Position numbers and translations under genes: made by a program. DNA of 64,000 bases from Saccharothrix sp. ALI-22-I (GTDB taxonomy: Bacteria > Actinomycetota > Actinomycetes > Mycobacteriales > Pseudonocardiaceae): NCBI RefSeq assembly GCF_001984175.1, contig NZ_MTQP01000066.1, positions 1-64,000 of the forward strand. The letters run 5' to 3'. The notes under the pieces are model-generated. The model worked only from the letters and a program-made list of their open reading frames with translations. It did not search any database and had not been told where the DNA came from. Each line of letters starts with the position of its first letter. Positions within the stretch are counted from its first letter, which is position 1. Below, piece by piece: positions 16,089 to 23,567 of the stretch.

Positions 16089-18544
16089 CCGACGCGGCCC
16101 CCACCCGCCGGGACCCGCCGCGGCAGTCCGCGGCGACCCGCCGCGACGTCGCCGACCCGCGGGCCACCCGACGGGACCAGCCCGAGGCGCCGGATCCCGC
16201 CGTGGAGACCGGTGGCCTGCCCGCACCGCTGTTCGAGGAGTACGAACCGGTCAGCGGTATGCCGGCCGGCGGCGAGGCGCACCTGGTGATGCGGGTCCGC
16301 CACCGCGCGGACGGCTCCGACCACGTCGTCAAGCTCTACGGCAGCGCCATCCGACCCGATCCGGAGCTGCTGATGGCGTTGCAGCGGGCCGATTCCGATC
16401 ACCTGGTCCGGATCACCGGCTGGGGCGAGCACACGGACCGCTTCGGCAACTCGACGAGCTGGGAGGTGCTGGAGCACGTCGCGGGTGGCTCGCTGCGCGA
16501 CCTCGTCCGGACCGAAGGTCCCCGGCTGCCGGAGGCGCGCGTCCGCGAGATCCTGGTCGAACTCACCAACGCGCTGGAGCACCTGCACACCGGCGTCCGG
16601 CACGGGTCGTCCACCGGACTCGCGCACCGCGACGTCAAACCGGAGAACATCCTGGTGCGCACCAGGGAGCCGCTCGACCTGGTGTTCTGCGATTTCGGGC
16701 TGGTCGCGGAGATCAGGACGACCAGGATGACCACCCGCCAGGCGGGCACGGCCGAGTACCAGGCGCCCGAGACGTGGCTGCGCCGCAGCCGGGACGCCGA
16801 GCAGGACTGGTGGGCGCTCGGGGTCGTCATCACCGAGTTGCTGATCGGGCGCAACCCCAACTCGGGCATCATGGACGAGGCGATCGACGACGCGCACACG
16901 CTGTTCGAGCACCTGACCCAGCACGGCGTCGACCTCTCCGAGGTGACCGATCCCCGGTGGCGGATGCTGTGCGCCGGTCTGCTCACCTTCGCGCAGGACT
17001 ACCGGTGGGGCGCGGCCGAGATCCGCTCCTGGCTCGCGGGCGGGTCACCCGCGGTCCACAGCGGACGCTTCGAGGAGCGGGCCGCCGCCGAGCCCGCGAC
17101 GTCACCGATCGAGGTGGCGGGCCGCGCGTGCCGTGAGCCCGCCGAGGTGGCGCTGGCCATCAGCGAGAACTGGTCGGCCGCGACCCGGCTGTTCGAGTCG
17201 CGCGACCAGCGGCTGGACCTCGACGGGTGGCTCCGGGACAACTTCGCCGATGTCGTGCTGCCGAAGGACTTGTTCGCCAGGGACCCGGCGAGCCGGACGG
17301 AGGCGGCGCTGCGCGCGGCCCGCTTCATCTCGTGGGTGGCGCCCGAACTCCGGCCCAGCTTCCAGGGTCGGGCGGCGGATGCGGACGGCATCGCCGCGCT
17401 GGCCGCGTCCGCCGTCCACGACCCGACCGCCGCGACCCTGCTGGCGCAACTGGACGCCGCGGCGCTGAGGGTGTTCGGCAGACATCGCTGCACCGCGCAC
17501 CCGCGGTGCGGCGACCGGTGCGAGGTGCTCGAATCCGCCGCGGACCGGTGGGACTCCGCCCGGCGCGCCCTCGACCTGCGTGCGCAAGCACTCGCGCCCC
17601 GACTGCGCCCCGCGCCGCTGTCGCCGTTGACCGGCGAGGAGCTGGCCGACGCACAGGCCACGCTGGTCCGCACGCTGGTCGACCCGGCGTTCGTCGACGG
17701 GTTGCGCCGGGAACTGGTGCGCGACCAGCAGGCGACCGGAGCCTCCTGGTGGCGTCAGCTCAGCACCGACGCGCGCCAGGGCACCTCGCCCGACCAGTTG
17801 GCGGCCCTGGTGCTCGCGGCGGCCACCACCGGTCGGGCACGGGCAGCGATGGCCGCCACGAGAGCGGCCGAAGCGGTCAAGGCCAAAGCGGCGGCGGACG
17901 CCGCCCGCGACGCCAGGCGGGAGTCGATCCGCCGGGCGACGGCGCGCCTGCGGCCGATCTCACGGGACCTGCTCGCCCTGCTGATGGCGCTCGTGGTCGC
18001 GTACTTGGCGACCTTCGTCGCGGTGCAGGGTTTCGTCCTGATCGACCAGGGCACCACGACCGACCCGACCGAACTGCAGGTCCGACTCGCGTTCCCGGTC
18101 GCCGTCCTGCTCGCCTGCGCGCTGATCAGACCCCGCGCCCCGGCGTCGGCGGGCAGGCGCGCCGTGCAGATCGCGCTGGGCTCCGCAGTGGTGCTGGCGG
18201 GCGCGCTGCCGACCGGCCAGCTCCACGTGCTCGTCTTCCCGATCGAGTGGCGAACCGGTGTGGCGGACGGACTGGTCGCCCTCAACACGCTGTTCACCGG
18301 CAACGCCGAGTCGATGCCCGTCACGCTCGGGATCGCGGCACTGGCTGCACTGGCGCTGTCCGGCTGGACCGTCGCCGTCGCCAGGCGCGGCGTGCGCAGC
18401 GATCTCCCCGGTGTGCGGGCGACCAAGCGGGCCCTCGTCTTCGCGGTCGTCGCGCTGTTCGCGCTGCGCGCCGCGCACCTGTGGTTCCACTGGGAGGTGC
18501 CGACGTGGCTGCCGTCGCCGATGTCCGTCTGGCTGACCATCTGA
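16085..18544 (+). CDS. Membrane-anchored Ser/Thr protein kinase
   Basis: An 819-residue protein from GTG 16085. The N-terminal 40 residues hold three TRRD motifs (Thr7, Thr18, Thr28). The kinase domain spans about residues 50-345: VVKLYG (Lys83), HRDVKPEN (181-188) and DFG (203-205), with an intact APE-like QAPET and DWWALGV, so it should be active. Residues 360-620 are an unrecognised helical region with a Cys/His cluster (HRCTAHPRCGDRCEVLE) that may bind metal. About five hydrophobic segments follow in the last 190 residues (LLALLMALVVAYLATF onward). Known family: Hanks-type kinases that signal by Thr phosphorylation. An FHA reader and a PP2C phosphatase lie downstream in the same operon, forming a write-read-erase set. 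Confidence 0.9.
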   Translation: MTDAAPTRRDPPRQSAATRRDVADPRATRRDQPEAPDPAVETGGLPAPLFEEYEPVSGMPAGGEAHLVMRVRHRADGSDHVVKLYGSAIRPDPELLMALQRADSDHLVRITGWGEHTDRFGNSTSWEVLEHVAGGSLRDLVRTEGPRLPEARVREILVELTNALEHLHTGVRHGSSTGLAHRDVKPENILVRTREPLDLVFCDFGLVAEIRTTRMTTRQAGTAEYQAPETWLRRSRDAEQDWWALGVVITELLIGRNPNSGIMDEAIDDAHTLFEHLTQHGVDLSEVTDPRWRMLCAGLLTFAQDYRWGAAEIRSWLAGGSPAVHSGRFEERAAAEPATSPIEVAGRACREPAEVALAISENWSAATRLFESRDQRLDLDGWLRDNFADVVLPKDLFARDPASRTEAALRAARFISWVAPELRPSFQGRAADADGIAALAASAVHDPTAATLLAQLDAAALRVFGRHRCTAHPRCGDRCEVLESAADRWDSARRALDLRAQALAPRLRPAPLSPLTGEELADAQATLVRTLVDPAFVDGLRRELVRDQQATGASWWRQLSTDARQGTSPDQLAALVLAAATTGRARAAMAATRAAEAVKAKAAADAARDARRESIRRATARLRPISRDLLALLMALVVAYLATFVAVQGFVLIDQGTTTDPTELQVRLAFPVAVLLACALIRPRAPASAGRRAVQIALGSAVVLAGALPTGQLHVLVFPIEWRTGVADGLVALNTLFTGNAESMPVTLGIAALAALALSGWTVAVARRGVRSDLPGVRATKRALVFAVVALFALRAAHLWFHWEVPTWLPSPMSVWLTI

Positions 18545-18569
18545 CACCCACCACCGGAAGGGACTGGCG

Positions 18570-19799
18570 TTGAGCGGAATCACCGCGGTCACGTACGTCG
18601 TGGAGAGCAAGGACGAACAGCGCCGTCGTCGGCAGCGCGAGGAGTGGGAGCGCTACTCGGCGCGACGGGCCGAGCTCAGCGCGCTGCGCGCCGAGGCCGA
18701 CGCGTACCGCACGGTGTTCGGCGCCGAGGTGGCCAAGATCCCCGCGGCGCCTCGGGCCCGCCCCGGCTCCGCGCCCGAACGGATCGCGGCAGCCGCCGAG
18801 GAGACCGGCGAACTGGTCGCGAAGCACCGGGAGCGGTTGCGGGAGTCGGTGGCTGTCGCGGCGAAGCGGGAGGCGCTGCGCACCGTCGCCGCCGCCGTGC
18901 CGGTCCCGGCCGCCGACCAGGGCGAGCGCGTCGCCACCGGCAAGTTCACCCGCAAGCCCACAGCGGACGAGGAACGGGAACGCGAACTGCGCGCGCGTTC
19001 GGAACGGGTGCGCCAAGGGCTGGTGGACAAGGCGACCGAGCAGCTGGCGCGCCTGCCCGCGTACGCGCCGGAGCAGACCCGGATCGCCTGCACGCAGGCC
19101 GTGGCCGAGCTGTCGACCACCCCGTCCGAGGCCAGGGCACGACTGCTCCTCGCGGACCTCGTCGGCCGGGTGCGCCGCGAAGTCGAGGCGGAGCAGGACG
19201 TCCAGGAGACGCACACCGCGTTGGAGGCGCTGTCCGCGAGGTTGGAGGCGGTCGCACCGGCCGACTCGGCCGGCCTGCGCCAGGAGATCGCGGCCCTGCT
19301 GCGGGCCCGCGCCCGCAAGGTGCCGGAAGCGTTGCCCGGCCGGGTCACCGCGCTGGTGGACGCCGCCGACCGGGCGCACCGCCGCAAGCAGGTCGCCGCC
19401 GCGCTGCGGTTGAGCCTGGAAGACCTCCAGTACCAGGTGACGGAGGGGTTCGAGACCGTGCTGGCCGCCGAGGGCTTCGCCTACGCCAGTCTGCCCGACC
19501 GACCCGGCTACGGCGTCAAGCTCCTGCTCGACGCGGGCCAGGACAAGATCCGGACGCAGGTCGTGCGGTCGGAGCGGCTGCGACCGGACGGGACCGCGGA
19601 CGCCGACGCGGAGCAGGGCTTCTGCGCGCAGTACCCGACCCTGCTGAGCAGGTTGCGCAAGCACGGTGTCGAACCGGGCGACCCCGGCCTGCGTCCGCCC
19701 GGCCAGGGCACGGTCGCACCGGTCGCCGAAGAGCTGATCCCGGCCGCCGAGACCGGCCGGCACGAGTCCCACCAACGCCGGCAGGAGATGCGGTCATGA
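18570..19799 (+). CDS. Charged coiled-coil protein of unknown function
   Basis: A 409-residue protein from TTG 18570, with GGAAGG upstream. It is very rich in Arg, Glu and Ala (KDEQRRRRQREEWERYSARR; ERERELRARSERVRQGL) and mostly long helices likely to form coiled coils. The last 110 residues (LQYQVTEGFETVLAAEGFAY, GYGVKLLLDAGQDKI) appear to form a small alpha/beta domain. No TM. Its stop overlaps the AAA+ gene start by 3 bases, so it probably acts with that ATPase, for example as an adaptor or scaffold. I do not recognise the family. Confidence 0.75.
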   Translation: MSGITAVTYVVESKDEQRRRRQREEWERYSARRAELSALRAEADAYRTVFGAEVAKIPAAPRARPGSAPERIAAAAEETGELVAKHRERLRESVAVAAKREALRTVAAAVPVPAADQGERVATGKFTRKPTADEERERELRARSERVRQGLVDKATEQLARLPAYAPEQTRIACTQAVAELSTTPSEARARLLLADLVGRVRREVEAEQDVQETHTALEALSARLEAVAPADSAGLRQEIAALLRARARKVPEALPGRVTALVDAADRAHRRKQVAAALRLSLEDLQYQVTEGFETVLAAEGFAYASLPDRPGYGVKLLLDAGQDKIRTQVVRSERLRPDGTADADAEQGFCAQYPTLLSRLRKHGVEPGDPGLRPPGQGTVAPVAEELIPAAETGRHESHQRRQEMRS

Positions 19800-21634
19800 C
19801 CACTTCGGACGACGAACGCCCCGCCTGGCTGCGCGAGGTCGAGCTGGCGCTGTGCGCGCACCCGCAGATCGTCCTCACCGGCAACGTGCACGACCTGCAC
19901 CGGCTGCCCGACCCGGCCAACTCCGGCGCGGTGCGGTTCATGAACCTGGTGGAAGGCCTGTGGAGCGTCGCGCGGACCCGCGGGTTCGGGGCGATGCTCA
20001 CCTATTCGACCGGCGTCGGCGTGCAGCTGTTCGCCGCGAGCAAGTCGCCGCAGCCACCCGAGGTCGCCGCCGTGCTGCGCACCGCCGGGGTGGAGCTGGG
20101 CCGCCAGCTCCCGCTGTCGATGGTGCGCGACGTGCTGACCGCGGTGGTGGACCCGCAGCGGCAGCGCGCGGACCTGCCGCCGGTCGCGCTGGTGCTCACC
20201 GACGCCGCGCGGCTGTTCTTCGGCGAGATGCTGTCACCGGAGGAACGGCTGCTGATGTCCGCCGCGGACCGGTTGGCCTACGCGGCGACGCCGGTCGGCG
20301 CGGCCTACAACACGGTGTTCTGGGTGCTGGACCGCAAGCACGACCTGCCGTCCTGGTTCGTCACCGGCAACCACACGCTGCGCATCACCGCGATTCCGGA
20401 ACCGGATCTGGAAACGAGGCAGCGCATGGCCGGGGACCTCGTCGAAATGTTGCCCGGTGTTCCGGACGACCCCGACGCGCGGAAGCTGCTGGCGAAGCGG
20501 TTCGCCGACGCCAGCCACGGGATGCGGTTGCGCAGCATGCGCGACGTCGTGCGGCTGGCCAACGCGTCGGGCATCACGGGCGACCGGGTGGAGGACGCCA
20601 TCCGCGCGTACCGCGTCGGCGTGCCGGACAACCCCTGGCAGAGCGCCGCGTTGCGGACGCGGCTGAAGGGGGCCGAGGAGTACCTGGGCGACCGGGTGCT
20701 CGGCCAGCCCGACGCCGTGCACCGCGTGCTCGACATCCTGGCCCGCTCGGTCACCGGACTCGCGGGCGCGCACACCGGCAGCCGGAACGCGCCACGCGGT
20801 GTGCTGTTCTTCGCGGGCCCCACCGGCGTCGGCAAGACCGAACTGGCCAAGGCGTTGGCGGAACTGCTGTTCGGCGACGAGAACGCCTACCTCCGGTTCG
20901 ACATGAGTGAGTTCGCGGCCGAGCACACCGAGGCACGGCTGATCGGCGCCCCGCCGGGATTCGTCGGCCACGACGTGGGCGGCGAACTGACCAACGGCAT
21001 CCGCCAGCAGCCGTTCCGGGTGGTGCTGTTCGACGAGATCGAGAAGGCGCACCCCCGGCTGCTGGACAAGTTCCTGCAGATCCTCGACGACGGCAGGCTC
21101 ACCGACGGCCAGGGCGGCACGGTGTACTTCACCGAGGCGCTCATCGTGTTCACCACCAACCTGGGCATCATCGTCCGCGACGAGGACGGCAAGACCGTCG
21201 AGAACGTCAGTCCCGATTCGGAGCTGCCGGAGATCGAGGAACGGGTCCGGGCGCACATCGAGGCGTTCTTCCGGCACCTGCTCGGCCGGCCGGAGCTGTT
21301 CAACCGGGTGCAGCAGAGCATCGTGGTGTTCGACTTCCTCCGCGAGGAGGTCGCGGGCCTGATCAGCGACCGCGCGGTGCAGCGGGTGGTCGACACCGTC
21401 GCGCGCCTGTTCGAGACCACATTGGCCTTCTCCGACGAGGCCCGCGACGAACTGCGCGACCACGCCACGTTCGACCTGTCCAACGGCGGCCGGGGCATCG
21501 TGTCCGCGATCGAGAAGCACCTGGTGAACCCGTTGGCGCGCAGGCTGTTCCTCAACCCGCCCCAGCCCGGCGACACGGTCGTGGTCAAGCGGTTCGAGCA
21601 GGAGGGCCAGAACTGGAAGGTGGTGGTGGAGTGA
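19796..21634 (+). CDS. AAA+ ATPase: degenerate N-terminal module plus ClpB-type module
   Basis: A 612-residue protein. Residues 20-280 look like a worn AAA module (HPQIVLTGNVHDLHRL, VALVLTDAARLFFGE in the Walker B place) without any Walker A. Residues 290-612 match the second AAA module of ClpA/ClpB: GPTGVGKT (341-348), LFDEIEKAHP (from 411), a sensor FTTNLG, LFNR near the Arg finger and a C-terminal small domain (GRGIVSAIEKHLVNPLARRLF). There is no ClpN domain and no ClpP-binding loop that I can see. It is probably a remodelling or switch ATPase rather than a general chaperone. It is coupled to the coiled-coil gene before it and the radical SAM gene after it. Confidence 0.88.
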   Translation: MTTSDDERPAWLREVELALCAHPQIVLTGNVHDLHRLPDPANSGAVRFMNLVEGLWSVARTRGFGAMLTYSTGVGVQLFAASKSPQPPEVAAVLRTAGVELGRQLPLSMVRDVLTAVVDPQRQRADLPPVALVLTDAARLFFGEMLSPEERLLMSAADRLAYAATPVGAAYNTVFWVLDRKHDLPSWFVTGNHTLRITAIPEPDLETRQRMAGDLVEMLPGVPDDPDARKLLAKRFADASHGMRLRSMRDVVRLANASGITGDRVEDAIRAYRVGVPDNPWQSAALRTRLKGAEEYLGDRVLGQPDAVHRVLDILARSVTGLAGAHTGSRNAPRGVLFFAGPTGVGKTELAKALAELLFGDENAYLRFDMSEFAAEHTEARLIGAPPGFVGHDVGGELTNGIRQQPFRVVLFDEIEKAHPRLLDKFLQILDDGRLTDGQGGTVYFTEALIVFTTNLGIIVRDEDGKTVENVSPDSELPEIEERVRAHIEAFFRHLLGRPELFNRVQQSIVVFDFLREEVAGLISDRAVQRVVDTVARLFETTLAFSDEARDELRDHATFDLSNGGRGIVSAIEKHLVNPLARRLFLNPPQPGDTVVVKRFEQEGQNWKVVVE

Positions 21635-22275
21635 AGCTGCGACTGTCGCGCGTGCACCACCCGGTGACCGCGCTCGGACCGGGCACCCGCATCGGCATCT
21701 GGACCAAGGGCTGCGCCATCGCCTGTCCCGGCTGCGCGTCCCGCGACACCTGGGACGCCGACGAACAAGACGAGGTCGACGTCGCGGACGTGCTGGCCTG
21801 GTGCGCCACCACGGACCCGACCCTGGTGACCGGGGTCACCATCACCGGCGGCGAACCGTCCGAGCAGCCGGAGGCGCTCACCGCGCTGGTGACCGGACTG
21901 GACGCGTTCCGCTGCGACCACGACTGGGACGTGCTGTGCTACACCGGCGTCGAGCACGACGAGTTCGCCGCGCGCTGCCCCGACGTGCCGGGCCTGATCG
22001 ACGCGCTCGTCACCGGGCCCTACCGCGCGGGACGGCCGACCGACCTGGTGTGGCGCGGCTCGGCCAACCAGCGGCTGATCCCGCTGGGCGAGCGCGGGCA
22101 CGACCGCTACCAGCGCTGGGTGGACGCCCGATCGGACCGGCCGTCGCTCCAACTGCACGTCGAGGACGACCGGGTGTGGCTGATCGGGGTACCGCGCGCG
22201 GGCGATCTCGCCCGGTTGCAGCGCACCCTCGGCAGGCGTGGAATCGCATTGGAGGGTCCGTCATGGCGACCTTGA
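21631..22275 (+). CDS. NrdG-like radical SAM 4Fe-4S protein
   Basis: A 214-residue protein; GTG 21631 overlaps the AAA+ stop. The motif TKGCAIACPGCAS gives CxxxCxxC for the 4Fe-4S cluster, and TITGGEPSEQPEAL is the GGE SAM-binding motif. Size and order fit anaerobic ribonucleotide reductase activase-type proteins. There is no NrdD gene nearby, so it is unlikely to serve deoxynucleotide synthesis. Similar orphan activases are known in actinomycete conflict loci. In this operon it may modify a partner protein through a glycyl or other radical, or make a nucleotide-derived signal; this is inference. Confidence 0.85.
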   Translation: MKLRLSRVHHPVTALGPGTRIGIWTKGCAIACPGCASRDTWDADEQDEVDVADVLAWCATTDPTLVTGVTITGGEPSEQPEALTALVTGLDAFRCDHDWDVLCYTGVEHDEFAARCPDVPGLIDALVTGPYRAGRPTDLVWRGSANQRLIPLGERGHDRYQRWVDARSDRPSLQLHVEDDRVWLIGVPRAGDLARLQRTLGRRGIALEGPSWRP

Positions 22276-22799
22276 GCTGCCCGGTGCACGGCCCCCAGGA
22301 GGACACCGGGCAGAAGTTCTGCCCCATCTGCATGGAGTTCCTGGTTCCCTGCGTGGAACCGCTCGCTCAGATGGCGTCGGCCGTGTGCGGTGAGCCGGGC
22401 TGTGGGATGCCGCTGGCGGACGGGCTGTGCCCCGTGCACTCGCTCGACGACTCCCCTCAGCCGCGCCGCACCACGCGTGATCCGGGCGTGGACAGTGCGA
22501 CCGTGCTCTTCCCCTGGGGGCCGGTGGTGGTCGACGGCGAGGTGTGGATCGGCCGGGCGCCGGAGTGCGGCGCGCTGGCCGACCGGGTGGACCGGTACGA
22601 CAACGTCTCGCGCAGGCACGCGGTGCTGCGACGCGAGGGCGCGGAGTTGACCGTGCGCGACCAGGACTCGCTCAACGGCACCTTCGTCAACGACCGCCGG
22701 CTGGAGCGAGGGGAAGCCAAGCGGCTCCGCGACGGCGACGTGGTCCGGTTCGCCGCGGACCTGACCGGGACCGTCCACCTGGGATCGGAGCGATCATGA
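22263..22799 (+). CDS. FHA-domain protein with N-terminal zinc-ribbon-like Cys motifs
   Basis: A 178-residue protein. ATG 22263 overlaps the radical SAM gene by 13 bases. The first 65 residues contain paired Cys/His motifs (CPVHGP, FCPICMEF, CGEPGCGMP, LCPVHS) that look like two zinc-binding knuckles. Residues 90-175 are an FHA domain with the conserved GR (VWIGRAPE), SRRHAVL and NGTFVNDRR. FHA domains bind phosphothreonine peptides. The operon's kinase carries three TxxD sites in its N-terminal tail, a good match for an FHA ligand. The protein therefore probably links the kinase to another component. Confidence 0.9.
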   Translation: MATLSCPVHGPQEDTGQKFCPICMEFLVPCVEPLAQMASAVCGEPGCGMPLADGLCPVHSLDDSPQPRRTTRDPGVDSATVLFPWGPVVVDGEVWIGRAPECGALADRVDRYDNVSRRHAVLRREGAELTVRDQDSLNGTFVNDRRLERGEAKRLRDGDVVRFAADLTGTVHLGSERS

Positions 22800-23542
22800 A
22801 CCTGGTCCGCGCGATGGCGCTCACCGGACGCGGCCTGGTCCGGTCGGCCAACGAGGACGCGGTGCTGGTGTTCGAATGGCTCAGCCAGGCACCGCGGCCG
22901 CACCTGGTGGAGCTGAGGACACCGAGCACGCCGCCGCTGGTGTGCGCGGTGGCCGACGGCATGGGCGGTCACGCCGCGGGCGAGGTGGCCAGCGCCCTCG
23001 CCCTCGCCGACGTGGCGGGGCGGTATCCCGGCTGGACCGACGCGGCGACCACGCGCGCGGGCCTGCTGTCGGTCAGCCAGGGCATCCACGACACCGCCGC
23101 CCGCGATGTCGAGACCGCGGGCATGGGCACGACCGTCGCCGGAGTGCTGCTGCTGGACGGGAAAGCGTTGTGCTTCAACGTGGGCGACAGCCGTGTGCAC
23201 CGGATCACGGACGGCTACGTCGACCAGCTCAGCACCGACGACGCCGCGATCGGCCCGGACGGGGTGGCGACGAACATGCTCACCCAGTCGATCGGCGACC
23301 CGTCGGGACGGCTGGACCCGCACGTCGTGGAGGTGCCGCTGGACGGCGACCCGACGCGGTTCCTGCTCTGCACGGACGGCGTCACCTCGGTGCTGGACGC
23401 CGCCGCGTTCCGCAAGCTGTGCCGGGCCGACGAGCTCGACGAGCTCGTCATCGGGCTCCGGGACGCGGTGTACGAGGCGGGCGCCGACGACAACCTGTCG
23501 ATCATCGCGATCGACGTGCCGGGACGCGCGACCGGCGAGTAG
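22796..23542 (+). CDS. PP2C-family Ser/Thr protein phosphatase
   Basis: A 248-residue protein; ATG 22796 overlaps the FHA stop by 4 bases. PP2C motifs are present: SANEDA, CAVADGMGGHAAGE (metal-binding Asp), GMGTTVAGV, FNVGDSRVHRI, LLCTDGVTSV and ADDNLSIIAI. It is a single catalytic domain with no TM, so soluble. As the last gene of the operon it would reverse the action of the kinase at 16085-18544. It ends 15 bases from the end of the convergent minus-strand operon. Confidence 0.93.
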   Translation: MNLVRAMALTGRGLVRSANEDAVLVFEWLSQAPRPHLVELRTPSTPPLVCAVADGMGGHAAGEVASALALADVAGRYPGWTDAATTRAGLLSVSQGIHDTAARDVETAGMGTTVAGVLLLDGKALCFNVGDSRVHRITDGYVDQLSTDDAAIGPDGVATNMLTQSIGDPSGRLDPHVVEVPLDGDPTRFLLCTDGVTSVLDAAAFRKLCRADELDELVIGLRDAVYEAGADDNLSIIAIDVPGRATGE

Positions 23543-23544
23543 GG

Positions 23545-23567
23545 GGTGCCACGGCGGTCACGGCACC
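23545..23567. terminator. Candidate bidirectional terminator between two convergent operons
   Basis: GGTGCC (23545-23550) pairs with GGCACC (23562-23567), with an 11-base loop. It follows the PP2C stop and overlaps the last codons of the opposite GAP1-like gene. A modest stem, but the position between two ends fits. Confidence 0.45.

Noticed and set aside
21631-22275. Housekeeping nrdG
   Set aside because: No nrdD nearby and tight coupling to AAA+ and FHA genes. An activase of ribonucleotide reductase is therefore not the favoured call.
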